Made by a program: the position numbers and the translations under genes. Positions 8,003-20,591 of a DNA stretch of 64,000 nt are shown here, one piece after another (within the stretch, counting starts at the first letter, position 1; each line of letters starts with the position of its first letter). Location: NCBI RefSeq assembly GCF_005222695.1, contig NZ_STGG01000010.1, positions 186,001 to 250,000 on the forward strand. The letters are read 5' to 3'. The notes under the pieces were generated by a model, which searched no databases, was not told the DNA's origin, and worked only from the letters and a program-made list of their open reading frames with translations. The DNA is from Massilia sp. HP4. Lineage in GTDB: Bacteria > Pseudomonadota > Gammaproteobacteria > Burkholderiales > Burkholderiaceae_D.

Positions 8003-9013
8003 TCAGATCCTGAGACCGCACATGCCGGCAATGATGGCCACGGCGATGACGGCGCTGCCCGCCACGCCTGCACCCCAGAGGCGATTCGCGGCACGCCGCC
8101 CCATGCCATGCGCCTCGAGCACGACCCGCAGGCCGGCGACCAGGTGGCCGAGCCCGAAGAAGACACCGAGCGCGTAGTGCGGCAGCAGGCGGACATTCCA
8201 CGGATCGTGGATCAGGCCTGCCGGCGCGCCGGTGGCGAAATCCCAGTCGGTCGGAATGCCCAGGTAGGTGCGCGCATAGATGAACACCGAGTTCATGTGG
8301 CCGACAATGAATATCGACAGGAAGACGCCCGACGCAATCTGGAATGTGCGCAAGAAGCCATGGCGCGCCGCGCTCCAGTGCCAGGCCAGGTACAGGCCGC
8401 TGCCCACCTGGAACAGGAAGGCGAGCACCAGGATCGGCTCGACGATGCGCGCGCGATAGACCGTCCGGCCCGTCTCCATGACCACCGCATGCGCCTCGGG
8501 TCCGCCCAGGCCCATCAAGTGATTCCCGAGGTGGAACAGGACATACAGGCAGACGATGACGGCGCTGGCGCCATGGGCCAGGCGCCAGCGACCCAGGCCG
8601 GGGCGCGCCGGCGGCGCCGCGTCCTGGCTGGCGCCACGGGACGCCCACAGGGCCGCGGCCAGCCAGAGCGCGCACCAGACCCATGGATCCGGAATCGGGC
8701 TGCCGACCAGGGCCTGGACCACGCCCAGGAAGACATACAGGCTCGGCGCCGCGACGGTGGCGTAGGCAAGGCGGCGCATGGCGGGCGTGAGGCGCGAGCG
8801 CCATGCCACGACGATCCCGAGCGCGGGGATCGCGCACGCGCACGCCAGCACAAGGGTGGCGCCGAGGACGGCAGCGCCGGACACCGCCGTTCCCGGCGCG
8901 CCGACCAGCGCATGGAACAACATCAACAGGAAAGGATAGGTCACGGCGGCCAGCGGTGGCGCGAACACGAACGGATCCACGCCGCGGCTGGCGGAATAAG
9001 TTGCGGCCTTCAT
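8003..9013 (-). CDS. multi-pass membrane protein, possible haem-b subunit
   Basis: A 336-residue protein with about eight hydrophobic segments. Eleven histidines stand out: His147, His161 and His165 (FHLGNH), His212, His239 (VGHMNSVF), His279 and His290 (HYALGVFFGLGH) and others. The last part resembles the haem-binding His pattern of succinate dehydrogenase/fumarate reductase cytochrome b subunits, but I do not recognise the family. Its ATG overlaps the stop of the flavoprotein gene (ATGA), which suggests the two proteins act together, perhaps passing electrons between FAD and the quinone pool. That function is inference. Confidence 0.7.
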   Translation of the reverse strand: MKAATYSASRGVDPFVFAPPLAAVTYPFLLMLFHALVGAPGTAVSGAAVLGATLVLACACAIPALGIVVAWRSRLTPAMRRLAYATVAAPSLYVFLGVVQALVGSPIPDPWVWCALWLAAALWASRGASQDAAPPARPGLGRWRLAHGASAVIVCLYVLFHLGNHLMGLGGPEAHAVVMETGRTVYRARIVEPILVLAFLFQVGSGLYLAWHWSAARHGFLRTFQIASGVFLSIFIVGHMNSVFIYARTYLGIPTDWDFATGAPAGLIHDPWNVRLLPHYALGVFFGLGHLVAGLRVVLEAHGMGRRAANRLWGAGVAGSAVIAVAIIAGMCGLRI

Positions 9014-10278
9014 TGCGCGCCCTCCAGCCAGTGCAGCGCCGCCTGCGCGGCCTCGCTGGCGCTGGCCGCGGCGGCATCGCCCAGCATTCCGTGCTCGCCC
9101 ACCCAGTCGCCTGCCACGAACAGGCCGGGTTCTTCCGCCACCCGAACCGCCGCGCGCGGCCGGTCCCAGCGCGGCAACGCGTTCGAGACCACCATGCCGC
9201 GCAAGGCTTGGCGCGAGACGACCTCGGTCCGCCAGCCGGGCATGACCAGGTCGGCCACGGCCTCCAGCTCCGTGACGCTGTCGGCCGCCGACGTATCGCC
9301 GGGCGCCAGGTATCTGGCGATGTGCACCAGCGCGCCGCCGTCGGGCGCCAGCCGGGCCGACCCGGAATGCACCGAAAAATAGACCGGCGCATCGATGCCG
9401 AGGGCGAAGTCGTGTGCGCCCGGCGGCAGGCGCCGCAGCGCGAGGTCGAGGGTATTCGCGCGCACGGCGCGGGCCAGCTCCGCTTCGTCGGCCAGCGAAG
9501 CGGCTTGCGGCGCCAGCGCCGCCGCTTCGCGCGGGCCGAGCGCCAGGATCGCGGCGTCGGCATGCCGGGTGTCGCCATTCGCCAGGGTCAGCGCAAGCGC
9601 GCCGTCCACCCGGCGAACACCGCGTACGACCGTATTTCCCGCGAGGTCGACACCCAGGCCGCGCGCGGTCTCGGCCAGGCCGTGCACCAGGGTGCCCCAC
9701 CCGCCATCGACATACAGCGTGCCGCCCGTCGCCAGGCGCATCTGGTCCAGCATCGCACGCGCCGAGATGTCGGCAGCAGCGTTGGCATAGCTCGCGAGAC
9801 GCGCCATCGCCTCGACGGTCGCGCGCACCATGGGCGTGAGCTGCTGGTCGTCGAGCCAGCGCGCGAACGAGGCCGTGCCGGTCGCGCCATCCATCACCGC
9901 CTTGAATACCCGCACGTAGCCGGCCTTGTCGCGCAGGCCGAACAGCGAGGTGCCGAGGATGGCGCCGAACGAGGCCGGCAAAGGATGCAGCGTCCCTCCT
10001 GCGATCGCCTTGCGCGCTCCCGACAGCGAGCGGCCGCCGGAATAGCGGATGTCCAGGCTGTCGAGCGCGCGCTTCAGGGCGCCGTCGCGGTACAGCGCAT
10101 GGGGACCGCGGTTGAACAGGAAGCCGTCGACCTCGCGCGTGCGGGCCCGCCCCCCGAATTCGCCCGCCGCCTCCAGCACCGTGACCCGCGCACCTGCCTG
10201 CGCCAGTTCGATTGCCGCCAGCAGGCCTGCCAGCCCGCCGCCCACGATATCAACCTGCCTTCTTGTCACTGGTATCAC
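9010..10278 (-). CDS. FAD-dependent amine-oxidase/phytoene-desaturase-like oxidoreductase
   Basis: A 422-residue soluble flavoprotein. It has the dinucleotide-binding fold VDIVGGGLAGLLAAIELA (9-26) followed by the ribose-binding Glu36 and FGGRARTREVDG (41-52), typical of protoporphyrinogen oxidase/phytoene desaturase/amine oxidase proteins. The C-terminal FAD contact is GLFVAGDWVGEHGMLGDAAAASA. The substrate is unknown. It overlaps the downstream membrane-protein gene by 4 bases and follows the DJ-1 gene by 43 bases. Confidence 0.82.
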   Translation of the reverse strand: MIPVTRRQVDIVGGGLAGLLAAIELAQAGARVTVLEAAGEFGGRARTREVDGFLFNRGPHALYRDGALKRALDSLDIRYSGGRSLSGARKAIAGGTLHPLPASFGAILGTSLFGLRDKAGYVRVFKAVMDGATGTASFARWLDDQQLTPMVRATVEAMARLASYANAAADISARAMLDQMRLATGGTLYVDGGWGTLVHGLAETARGLGVDLAGNTVVRGVRRVDGALALTLANGDTRHADAAILALGPREAAALAPQAASLADEAELARAVRANTLDLALRRLPPGAHDFALGIDAPVYFSVHSGSARLAPDGGALVHIARYLAPGDTSAADSVTELEAVADLVMPGWRTEVVSRQALRGMVVSNALPRWDRPRAAVRVAEEPGLFVAGDWVGEHGMLGDAAAASASEAAQAALHWLEGAQ

Positions 10279-10321
10279 CTGCCATCATCGGATTGAAAGA
10301 AAATCTGTGCGCCGGGATCAT

Positions 10322-11056
10322 CTATTCCAGTCCATTCAGCCTGGCGAACGGATCGACGTGCGGATCCCGGTTCCAGTGGTATTCCGCGCGATTGGCGATC
10401 CGTTCGGCGCGGTCGCTGCCGGACAGCTTCGCGATCAGCGCCAGCGACATGTCCATGCCGGCCGAGATGCCGGACGAGGTGAAGTACTTGCCGTCTTCCA
10501 CCCAGCGCGCCTGCCTGACCCAGTCGACCTTCGGCCCCTGCGTGCCAACCCATTTGAATGCCCGCTTGTTGGTGGTCGCCTTGAGGCCATCGAGCAGGCC
10601 CGTGCGGGCCAGGAGCGCGGCGCCGGTGCAGATGCTGGCGACGTGCGGCGCGGCAGCCGACAGGGCCTTGATTGCCTCGATCATCCTGGGATTGTCGACC
10701 TCGCGCCGCGTCCCGCCGCCACCCGGGATGAGAAGGATGTCGAGCTTCGGCGCGTCGGCAAAGGTGTGGTCGGCATTGACGGCAGGACCGGCGCTGCTGG
10801 CGATCGGGCCGGTGCGTTCGGCGATCATGACGATCCGGACCTCATCCAGCCAGCCGAACATTTCCAGTGGTCCGAAGGTGTCGAGCAGCTGGAAGTCATC
10901 GAAGACGACCATCCCGACCATCATGCCGCGAGCGTTGGCCGGCCGGGCACGGGCTTCGCCTCGCGCCGGCGCGGCAAGGCTGCGCCCCATCGGCAGGGCG
11001 GCCAGCGCCGCCCCCAGCTTGACCATGACGGATCGCCTCGACTTCAGTACTTTCAT
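10322..11056 (-). CDS. exported DJ-1/PfpI-family protein
   Basis: A 244-residue protein of the DJ-1/PfpI superfamily, near the isonitrile hydratase/GlxA-like branch. The nucleophile elbow is ASICTGAALLA with Cys143; the early VFDDFQLLDTFGPLEMF motif is also typical. The N-terminus KSRRSVMVKLGAALAALP looks like a twin-arginine signal, so the protein may be folded and then exported. The ATG at 11056 is chosen because GAGG stands 5 bases upstream; another ATG at 11071 lacks one. It is the first gene of a leftward operon and divergent from the Rrf2 regulator. Confidence 0.8.
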   Translation of the reverse strand: MKVLKSRRSVMVKLGAALAALPMGRSLAAPARGEARARPANARGMMVGMVVFDDFQLLDTFGPLEMFGWLDEVRIVMIAERTGPIASSAGPAVNADHTFADAPKLDILLIPGGGGTRREVDNPRMIEAIKALSAAAPHVASICTGAALLARTGLLDGLKATTNKRAFKWVGTQGPKVDWVRQARWVEDGKYFTSSGISAGMDMSLALIAKLSGSDRAERIANRAEYHWNRDPHVDPFARLNGLE

Positions 11057-11159
11057 GTTCACCTCGCTCATTGGATGGACTGCCGCGCCGCCGACGACAA
11101 GCTTGCCGCCGCGCGGCGCCCGTTCATCGCGGTCGCCTGCCGGGGCTGCAAAAATTAAC

Positions 11160-11178
11160 GGCGACTATAACAGTCGCC
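11160..11178. promoter_or_regulatory. putative Rrf2-type operator
   Basis: GGCGACT-ATAAC-AGTCGCC, a perfect dyad with 7-base arms in the gap between the DJ-1 and Rrf2 genes. The core GACT-RWWWY-AGTC agrees with the [2Fe-2S]-IscR type 1 site. A TATAAT hexamer follows at 11181-11186. Confidence 0.6.
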
Positions 11179-11294
11179 TTTATAATCAACAAGCGCTCTC
11201 CCTGGCGCTATCTCGTTCGCCATAGGCCACATTCTTGCCATCGCCGATTGGTCCCTCTATAGTCCGTGCTGTCCGTTTTTGTGAAAGTACTGCG

Positions 11295-11855
11295 ATGGCC
11301 TACATCGGAACCGGCGTCGAATACGCCCTGCATTGCCTGCTCTTCCTGGTCGCCCCTCCCGAGCAGCCGCCAAGCAGCCGCGACCTGGCCGACATCCAGG
11401 GTGTGCCTGCCGCTTTTGTGGCGAAGATTTTTTCGAAGCTCGAGAAAGCCGGCATCGTCGAGGCGAGCGGCGGGATTCGCGGCGGCTACCGCCTGGCCAG
11501 GCCGGCCAAGGACATCAGCGTGCTCGACGTGGTCGATGCGGTAGAGGGGCGCAAGGCGCTGTTCGACTGCCAGGAGGTCAGGGGCCGTTGCCCACTGCTC
11601 GACGACGAGACGGCACGGTTGGCGACCAGCGGCGTGTGCGGCATCCATGCGGTGATGCTCAATGCGCAAAAGGTCATGCGCGAGGAGCTGGCCAGGTCCA
11701 GCCTGGCCTCGCTCTCGGCCGGGGTGCTGGGCAGGGGCCTGCCCGCAAGATTCGCGGGCGAAGTGAAGGTGTGGTTTGCCGAACGGCAGGCGGCGCGCGA
11801 GGATGCCCGGATCGGCGGCATGCGGGCGCGCTCGGCGGTACGCGAGGACGATTGA
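11295..11855 (+). CDS. Rrf2-family transcriptional regulator with Cys cluster
   Basis: A 186-residue winged-helix regulator: N-terminal MAYIGTGVEYALHCLLFL, HTH around 28-55 (SSRDLADIQGVPAAFVAKIFSKLEKAG) and the wing ASGGIRGGYRLARP, all standard for Rrf2. Cys92, Cys99 and Cys115 with His118 (SGVCGIHAVM) are placed like the IscR/NsrR cluster ligands, though the spacing (6 and 15) differs from IscR (5 and 5). An Fe-S cofactor is therefore plausible but unproven. The ATG at 11295 fits the family N-terminus. It probably controls the divergent DJ-1/flavoprotein/membrane operon. Confidence 0.85.
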   Translation: MAYIGTGVEYALHCLLFLVAPPEQPPSSRDLADIQGVPAAFVAKIFSKLEKAGIVEASGGIRGGYRLARPAKDISVLDVVDAVEGRKALFDCQEVRGRCPLLDDETARLATSGVCGIHAVMLNAQKVMREELARSSLASLSAGVLGRGLPARFAGEVKVWFAERQAAREDARIGGMRARSAVREDD

Positions 11856-11982
11856 AGCACACTTCGCGTCGATCCATCCGGGTGACGATCACACGAAGGT
11901 CGCCGCCGCCCAGTCGATGAAGGGTCTTAGCCTCCCATTCGGTGTCCGGTGGCCTGATCAAGATTGTCGGGCACGCCGCGAA

Positions 11983-12016
11983 ATGAAAAAAGCCACCCTG
12001 CGGTGGCTTTTTTCAT
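11983..12016 (-). terminator. Rho-independent terminator of the serS/tRNA-Ser unit
   Basis: A 15-base perfect stem (11983-11997 with 12002-12016, core AAAAAAGCCACC) around a CTGC loop, flanked by A and T runs. It can work in both directions: 3' of tRNA-Ser on the minus strand and, further upstream, the Rrf2 gene on the plus strand. Confidence 0.85.
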
Positions 12017-12022
12017 GATACT

Positions 12023-12112
<90 letters not shown>

Positions 12113-12222
12113 GGCTTTGGTCGATCCTTGCAGTGGTCTGCAAGAGACCGCCATTATAGACGTATTCGAGAAAAATGGAAGGAGAAAATGTGCGTGGAAG
12201 CACCATTCTCCTACTCCACCGT

Positions 12223-13623
<1,401 letters not shown>

Positions 13624-13645
13624 CTAAAACCGGCTTGCGCCGGTG

Positions 13646-13825
13646 TTAGCGGGCTGCCAGGCGCGGGGCGCTGACGACCACGGTCTGGATGCTGGCCATG
13701 TCGATGGTTGGGGCGGCGCTTTCCGCGATCTCGATCGGACGCGCATTGGCGGTAGCGAAGCTGGCAACCAGGCCCAGGGCGGCGACGGCGAGGAACAGGG
13801 CTTCGAAGTTTTTGCGGATGTTCAT
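13646..13825 (-). CDS. 59-residue secreted or membrane peptide
   Basis: Starts at the ATG at 13825, which has AAGGAG 7 bases upstream. The N-terminus is basic (MNIRKNFEALF), followed by a hydrophobic stretch and a likely signal-peptidase site after FATANA. The mature part is about 35 residues and ends VVVSAPRLAAR. No known family is recognised. The strong ribosome-binding site and signal peptide argue that it is expressed. It lies between rarA and serS on the same strand but downstream of the rarA terminator, so it is probably transcribed alone. Confidence 0.6.
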   Translation of the reverse strand: MNIRKNFEALFLAVAALGLVASFATANARPIEIAESAAPTIDMASIQTVVVSAPRLAAR

Positions 13826-13968
13826 GATGGCTCCTTCAGGGGTGGGTTCAAGGTTCATTAAGTGCTGCGGTATGGTGGTACTTTATCCACCACGCCCCTT
13901 GATCGCCATCGACTTGCGACGAAGCGCCTGAAATGCGGTGCAGAATGCGTGAATGCGGGACCGGGCGC

Positions 13969-13992
13969 AAAAAGCCGGCGCGTTGCGCGCCG
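13969..13992 (-). terminator. terminator downstream of rarA
   Basis: On the minus strand, CGGCGCG-CAA-CGCGCCG forms a 7-base stem followed by GCTTTTTGC. It lies about 50 bases after the rarA stop codon. Confidence 0.75.
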
Positions 13993-14040
13993 TTGAAGGA
14001 AGAACAGCAGCCGCCGGGCCCGCCGGCGGCGACAACAAGG

Positions 14041-15363
14041 TCAGGCAGCGTCGCCGCTCGATCGCGCCTCGTCGTCCAGGCTGCGCAGCCACGCCATCTT
14101 CTCGGCGATCTTGGCCTCGATCCCGCGCGGCACCGGCTGGTACCAGCCGGGCTCGCCGATCCCATCGGGCAGATAGGTCTCGCCGGCCGCATAGGCGTGC
14201 GGTTCGTCGTGCGCGTAACGGTATTCGTGACCATAGCCGAGCTCTTTCATGAGCTTGGTCGGCGCATTGCGGAGATGCACCGGCACCTCGCGCGACTTGT
14301 CTTTGCGTACGAACGCCATCGCCGCATTGAAGGCGTTGTAGCCGGCATTGCTCTTGGCCGCGATGGCGAGATAGATCACGGCCTGGCCCAGCGCCAGCTC
14401 GCCTTCTGGGGAACCCAGTCGTTCGTAGGTCGCGGCGGCGTCATTGGCCAGCTGGATCGCGCGCGGGTCGGCGATGCCGATGTCTTCCCAGGCCATGCGC
14501 ACGATGCGGCGCGACAGGTATTTGGCGTCGGCGCCGCCGTCGAGCATGCGGCACAGCCAATACAAAGCGGCGTCCGGATGCGAGCCGCGCACCGATTTGT
14601 GCAGGGCCGAGATCTGGTCATAGAAATTGTCGCCGCCCTTGTCGAAGCGGCGCGCATTGAGCGTCAGCGCGTTTTCGACGAACTCGGCGGTGATGCGATT
14701 GGTGCCAGCCGTGTTGGCCGAGGTGCTGGTCTGCTCGAGCAGGTTCAGGAAGCGCCGCGCATCGCCATCGGCATAACCGATGAGGGTGTCGATCGCCAGT
14801 TCATCGAACTCGAGATGCCCGAGCGCCTCTTGCCGTGCACGCGCCAGCAACTGGCGCATCTCGACGTCGCTCAACGCCTTCAATACATAGACCTGCGAGC
14901 GCGATAGCAGCGCCGAGTTGACCTCGAACGACGGGTTTTCGGTAGTGGCGCCGATCAGCGTCACCAGGCCGCTCTCGACGAAGGGCAGCAAGGCATCCTG
15001 CTGCGATTTGTTGAAGCGGTGGATCTCGTCGATGAACAGGATCGTGTGCTTGCCGCGCGCCAGGTACTGCTCGGCCTGCTCAATGGAGGCACGGATATCC
15101 TTGACGCCCGACAGCACCGCCGACAGCGCGATGAATTCGCAATCGAAGGCATAGGCGGTCAGGCGCGCCAGCGTGGTCTTGCCGACGCCCGGCGGGCCCC
15201 ACAGGATCATCGAATGCGGCTTGCCGGATTTGAAGACCAGGTTCAGCGGCTTGCCGGGACCCAGCAGATGGCTCTGGCCGACGACCTCGTCGATGGTGCG
15301 CGGGCGCAGGGCTTCGGCCAGCGGCGCGGCCGGCTCGGTCTTGAAGAGATCATCCGTGGACAT
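14041..15363 (-). CDS. rarA: replication-associated recombination protein A
   Basis: AAA+ ATPase (RarA/MgsA/Mgs1 family) acting at stalled replication forks, related to clamp-loader subunits. The 440-residue protein has Walker [10 protein letters not shown] (56-64), Walker [10 protein letters not shown], sensor 1 [13 protein letters not shown], and the C-terminal tetramerisation domain ([46 protein letters not shown]). It lies 91 bases downstream of lolA in the ftsK-lolA-rarA-serS order conserved in proteobacteria. Confidence 0.97.
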   Translation of the reverse strand: MSTDDLFKTEPAAPLAEALRPRTIDEVVGQSHLLGPGKPLNLVFKSGKPHSMILWGPPGVGKTTLARLTAYAFDCEFIALSAVLSGVKDIRASIEQAEQYLARGKHTILFIDEIHRFNKSQQDALLPFVESGLVTLIGATTENPSFEVNSALLSRSQVYVLKALSDVEMRQLLARARQEALGHLEFDELAIDTLIGYADGDARRFLNLLEQTSTSANTAGTNRITAEFVENALTLNARRFDKGGDNFYDQISALHKSVRGSHPDAALYWLCRMLDGGADAKYLSRRIVRMAWEDIGIADPRAIQLANDAAATYERLGSPEGELALGQAVIYLAIAAKSNAGYNAFNAAMAFVRKDKSREVPVHLRNAPTKLMKELGYGHEYRYAHDEPHAYAAGETYLPDGIGEPGWYQPVPRGIEAKIAEKMAWLRSLDDEARSSGDAA

Positions 15364-15454
15364 GGATGCAGGAAAGCGAATGGTTGTGCATGGGCGTAGT
15401 GTATCCGATGCATGAAAGGCTCGCGAGGCGCGTACGCCCCGCCTTGACGCTGGT

Positions 15455-16093
15455 TTACTGCTTGACGACGTCGGCGCCCTGCGGCACCTCGAACTTGAAC
15501 TGCTGGGCGCCCAGCTGCGGATTGCGCTGGAAGTTGGTGAAGGTCAGGCGCGAGGTCTGCCCAAAAGTATCCTTCAATTCCATCGCCATGGGCACGCCGC
15601 CCTTCAGGCCGATGCTGATCTGCTCGAACGAGGTGTCCCTGGTCTTGGGTGTGGCGTTCAGCCATTCCATGCCGTCGCGTGCGCCGGCTTCGCTGAGGGT
15701 AAAGTTCTCCTCGAGCTTGTTGCTGCCGAACAGGATCGCGGCCGGCGAGCTGCCCAGTGCATTGCCCAGCTTGCGGGTGGTGACCTGGTTCAGGTCCTTG
15801 TCGTAGATGTACAGGGTTTCGCCGTCGGCCTGCAGCACTTGTTCGTAGGGCTTCTGGTAGGTCCAGATGAACTTGCCGGGGCGGGCGAAGACGAAGCTGC
15901 CGCTCGACGCCGGGGCGGCCTTGCCGCTTTTCGATTTGCCCAGTTGTTGCTGGGTGAATTCGCCCTTCGCGGACTGGGTCGAGGCGACGAAGGATTTGAA
16001 CTGGTCGAGGGCGGCGGCGCTCGCCATGCCCGGGAGGGCGAAGGCGCCCGCGGCCACCAACGCGGCGACAGTAAATTTGGTCATTGCTTGCAT
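15455..16093 (-). CDS. lolA: outer-membrane lipoprotein carrier protein LolA
   Basis: Periplasmic chaperone that carries lipoproteins from LolCDE to the outer membrane. The 212-residue precursor has a signal peptide (to about GMASA-AA) and the LolA half-barrel signatures [33 protein letters not shown] and [13 protein letters not shown]. The ATG at 16093 is chosen for AAGGA 7 bases upstream; a second ATG lies three codons in. It starts 17 bases after the ftsK stop, so the two genes are cotranscribed. Confidence 0.95.
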   Translation of the reverse strand: MQAMTKFTVAALVAAGAFALPGMASAAALDQFKSFVASTQSAKGEFTQQQLGKSKSGKAAPASSGSFVFARPGKFIWTYQKPYEQVLQADGETLYIYDKDLNQVTTRKLGNALGSSPAAILFGSNKLEENFTLSEAGARDGMEWLNATPKTRDTSFEQISIGLKGGVPMAMELKDTFGQTSRLTFTNFQRNPQLGAQQFKFEVPQGADVVKQ

Positions 16094-16110
16094 CCAGGGT
16101 TCCTTTGTTG

Positions 16111-18570
16111 TCATTCGGCGCTGGCGGTCGGCACCAGGATGTCGCGGTTGCCGTTCGACTGCATCGGCGACACCATGCCGTTCTGTTCCATCTGCTCGAT
16201 GAGGCGGGCGGCGCGGTTGTAGCCGATGCGCAGGTGGCGCTGCACCAGCGAGATCGAGGCCTTGCGGTTCTTGAGCACGACCTGCACCGCCTGGTCGTAC
16301 ATGGCGTCGGATTCGCCGCCGCCCTCGCCCGCCACCGCGCCATCGGCGCCGCCGCCTTCTTCCAGCGTACCGCCTTCGAGGATGCCTTCAATATAATTCG
16401 GCTCGCCCAGCGACTGCAGATGTTTTACAACTCGATGCACTTCGTCGTCCGACACGAAGGCGCCGTGCACGCGCACCGGCAGGCCGGTGCCTGGCGGCAT
16501 GTACAGCATATCGCCCATGCCCAGCAGGGTCTCGGCGCCCATCTGGTCGAGAATGGTGCGCGAGTCGATCTTGGACGAGACCTGGAAGGCAATGCGGGTC
16601 GGGATGTTGGCCTTGATCAGGCCGGTAATCACGTCGACCGACGGCCGCTGGGTCGCCAGGATCAGGTGGATGCCGGCCGCGCGCGCCTTCTGGGCGATGC
16701 GGGCGATCAGCTCCTCCACCTTTTTACCGACGACCATCATCAGGTCGGCCAGTTCGTCGATGATGATGACGATGGTCGGCAGCTTCTCGAGCGGCTCGGG
16801 ATTATCGGGCATGATCGAGAACGGATTCGGAATGTGCTCCTCGCGCTTGGCCGCATCGGCGATCTTGGTGTTGTAGCCGGCCAGGTTGCGCACGCCCAGC
16901 TTACTCATGAGCTTGTAGCGGCGCTCCATCTCGTTCACCGCCCAGTTCAGCGCATGGCCGGCCTGGCGCATATCGGTCACGACCGGCGCCAGCAGGTGCG
17001 GGATGCCTTCGTAGACCGACATCTCCAGCATCTTGGGGTCGATCAGGATCAGGCGCACGTCGGCCGGATCTGATTTGTACAGCAGCGACAGGATGGTGGC
17101 ATTGATGCCGACCGATTTACCCGAGCCTGTTGTACCCGCCACCAGCAGGTGCGGCATCTTGGCCAGGTCGGCCACCACCGGCTTGCCGGCGATGTCCTTG
17201 CCCAGCGCCACGGTCAGGCTCGACGGGCTGTCGCCATAGACCTTGGAGCCGACGATCTCGGTCAGGCGCACGATCTGGCGCTTCGGATTCGGCAACTCCA
17301 GCGCCATATAGTTCTTGCCGGGGATGGTCTCGACCACGCGGATCGAGGTCAGCGACAGCGACCGCGCCAGGTCGCGCGCGAGGTTGACGATCTGGCTGCC
17401 TTTGACGCCGGTGGCCGGCTCGATCTCGTAGCGGGTGACCACCGGGCCCGGATAGGCGGCCACGACCTTGGCTTCGACGCCGAAATCGGACAGCTTCTTC
17501 TCGATCAGGCGGCTGGTGAATTCGAGCGTCTCGACCGACACGGTCTCTTGCGCCGGCGGCGCATCGTCCAGCAGGCCCAGCGGCGGCAGGCCGGAGTCGC
17601 CATGCAAATCGCCGAATAGCGGTGTCTGGCGCTCTTTCTCGGCGCGCTCGGACTTGGGCACGCTGACCATCTGCGGCTCGATCTTGATCGTCGATGCGGC
17701 GGCCTGGGCCGGCGTCAACGGCGCGGACGCAGCAGCAGCCGGCTTGGCCGGCGCCTGGGTCTCGAGCGAGGGCTCGTTCTTGACGACCGGGATCGGCTTG
17801 TCGGCATGCTTTTCGGTGAACTTGGCGCGCTCGTTGACCACCACTTCGTCGCGCTTGACGGCGGCGACCTCGCCCTGGCGGCGGTCTTCGATGTCTTCCA
17901 TGCGCATGCGGAACCAGTCGAAGGTGCCGTCGACCACCGCGCCGATGCGCTCGGCCACGGCCAGCCACGAGACCTGGAAGAACAGCGAGAAACCCAGGAA
18001 GAACAGCAGCAGCAGGAGCAGGGTCGCGCCGGTCGAACCGAAGGCGACATGGCTCGAATGACCGATCAGCTGGCCCAGCACCCCGCCCGGGGCGCGCGGC
18101 AGCTCGACGTCCCACGACCACATGCGCAGGTATTCCAGGCCCACGCTGCCGGCGAACATCAGGGCGAAGCCGATCCAGCGCACATACATCTCGCCGTGGT
18201 GCGGTTCCTCGACCTTGGTGCCGAGCTTGTCGGTGAGCCGGCGCCAGCCGCGCCAGACCTGGCGCAGGAAGATCACGCCCCACCACCAGGCCGAGAAGCC
18301 GAAGATGAACAGCAGCAGGTCGGACAGCCAGGCGCCGGCCTGTCCGCCCAGGTTGGCGATCCGCGGCACCACATTGGCGTGCGACCAGCCCGGGTCGGCC
18401 TTGCTGTAGCTGAGCAGGATCAGGACGAAATACAGGAAGGCGACCGCGCCGGCGATCCAGCGCGCCTCGGACAGCAGGCGCGCAAGGCGGCCGGGCAGCG
18501 GCCGGCGGGCGGCGGTGGTTGCCTGCGTACGGGTATATCCAGAGGTGCTGGCTTGGCTATTCTTGCTCAT
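16111..18570 (-). CDS. ftsK: DNA translocase FtsK
   Basis: Septal DNA pump that coordinates chromosome dimer resolution with division. The 819-residue protein has four N-terminal membrane segments (within about 38-200), a Pro/Ala-rich linker (about 230-370), a RecA-like motor with Walker [13 protein letters not shown] near residue 480 and [20 protein letters not shown], and a C-terminal gamma winged helix ([23 protein letters not shown]) that reads KOPS. The start is the ATG at 18570; its ribosome-binding site is weak, so the exact start is less certain than the identity. Confidence 0.96.
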   Translation of the reverse strand: MSKNSQASTSGYTRTQATTAARRPLPGRLARLLSEARWIAGAVAFLYFVLILLSYSKADPGWSHANVVPRIANLGGQAGAWLSDLLLFIFGFSAWWWGVIFLRQVWRGWRRLTDKLGTKVEEPHHGEMYVRWIGFALMFAGSVGLEYLRMWSWDVELPRAPGGVLGQLIGHSSHVAFGSTGATLLLLLLFFLGFSLFFQVSWLAVAERIGAVVDGTFDWFRMRMEDIEDRRQGEVAAVKRDEVVVNERAKFTEKHADKPIPVVKNEPSLETQAPAKPAAAASAPLTPAQAAASTIKIEPQMVSVPKSERAEKERQTPLFGDLHGDSGLPPLGLLDDAPPAQETVSVETLEFTSRLIEKKLSDFGVEAKVVAAYPGPVVTRYEIEPATGVKGSQIVNLARDLARSLSLTSIRVVETIPGKNYMALELPNPKRQIVRLTEIVGSKVYGDSPSSLTVALGKDIAGKPVVADLAKMPHLLVAGTTGSGKSVGINATILSLLYKSDPADVRLILIDPKMLEMSVYEGIPHLLAPVVTDMRQAGHALNWAVNEMERRYKLMSKLGVRNLAGYNTKIADAAKREEHIPNPFSIMPDNPEPLEKLPTIVIIIDELADLMMVVGKKVEELIARIAQKARAAGIHLILATQRPSVDVITGLIKANIPTRIAFQVSSKIDSRTILDQMGAETLLGMGDMLYMPPGTGLPVRVHGAFVSDDEVHRVVKHLQSLGEPNYIEGILEGGTLEEGGGADGAVAGEGGGESDAMYDQAVQVVLKNRKASISLVQRHLRIGYNRAARLIEQMEQNGMVSPMQSNGNRDILVPTASAE

Positions 18571-18769
18571 TACAGGTACTGCGGAAGTAAGTACGATCGA
18601 CGATCCGCCCATTCTAAGCGATATACGGCCGCGTTGGCCCCACGATTCATGCACATCTGCATCATCGTCTATAATCTGCGCTCTCAACACGCCCCGTTCG
18701 GCGCCTGTCCGGACCTTGATTCCTGCCAGGCCGCCCCCAATTGCCGTGTGTCCACATAACAATCATTGA

Positions 18770-19747
<978 letters not shown>

Positions 19748-19771
19748 TCAGGCAATAAAGGGCAGCAAACG

Positions 19772-20452
19772 ATGGCGGGCATGAAGGAATTCGCTGACCT
19801 CAAGGGCTTGCGCGACCGGCTCAAGGAAGACGAGCGCGTGCGCGCCATCGAACAGGCCGAACGCGAGAAGCGCGAACGCATCGCGCGCGAGCGGGCGGTC
19901 GAGTTCCGCACCTCGATGGAAGGCATCACCAAGATGCCCGAGTCGGACCGTTACGTGCACCGCCCGGTGTACGTGGCGCCGAACCGCACCGCGCAGGAAC
20001 GCGCCCAGTTGAGCGCCGAGGAAGAAACAGCGGACGTGCTGCGCGCCTCGATGTCCGATGAATTGTCGGACCTGTTCGACGTCGAGGGCATGCTCGACGA
20101 AGACCCCTCCATGAGCTATGCCCGCGACGGCGTCGGCCCCGACGTCGTGAAAAAGCTGCGCAAGCGCCATTGGCCGATCCAGGACGAACTCGACCTGCAT
20201 GGCCTGACGCGCGACGGCGCGCGCGACGCCCTCACCGATTTCCTCCATCGCGCCAACCGGCGCGGGGTTCGCTGCGTGCGCATCATCCACGGCATTGGCT
20301 ACGGCTCGCCCAAGGGCGAACCGGTGCTGCGCAGCATCGTGCACAGCTGGCTGGTGCAGAAGAACGAAGTCATCGCCTTTTGCGCCGCCGGCCGTTCGGA
20401 CGGCGGCCATGGCGCCCTGATCGCCCTGCTGCGGCCCGCACTCCACGATTGA
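19772..20452 (+). CDS. Smr-domain protein
   Basis: A 226-residue protein with a charged N-terminal region (KEFADLKGLRDRLKEDERVRAIEQ, likely coiled coil to about 45) and a C-terminal Smr nuclease-like domain. DLHGL (141-145) and HGIGYGS (173-179) are the two signature motifs, as in YdaL/SmrA and SmrB. It starts 24 bases after trxB and is probably in the same transcript. The substrate (nicked or branched DNA, or mRNA on collided ribosomes as for SmrB) cannot be told from sequence. Confidence 0.88.
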   Translation: MAGMKEFADLKGLRDRLKEDERVRAIEQAEREKRERIARERAVEFRTSMEGITKMPESDRYVHRPVYVAPNRTAQERAQLSAEEETADVLRASMSDELSDLFDVEGMLDEDPSMSYARDGVGPDVVKKLRKRHWPIQDELDLHGLTRDGARDALTDFLHRANRRGVRCVRIIHGIGYGSPKGEPVLRSIVHSWLVQKNEVIAFCAAGRSDGGHGALIALLRPALHD

Positions 20453-20591
20453 TGCTGCATCGGGTAGACGCCGCATGCAATGTCGTGTGACAATGATCCG
20501 TTTCACAGTTGCAATTCCGCCAAAACTCGTCCGTTGACGGTAGAATGCCTCGACACCGGACGTTTCCGGCCAATCGACAAGGGGATGCGTA

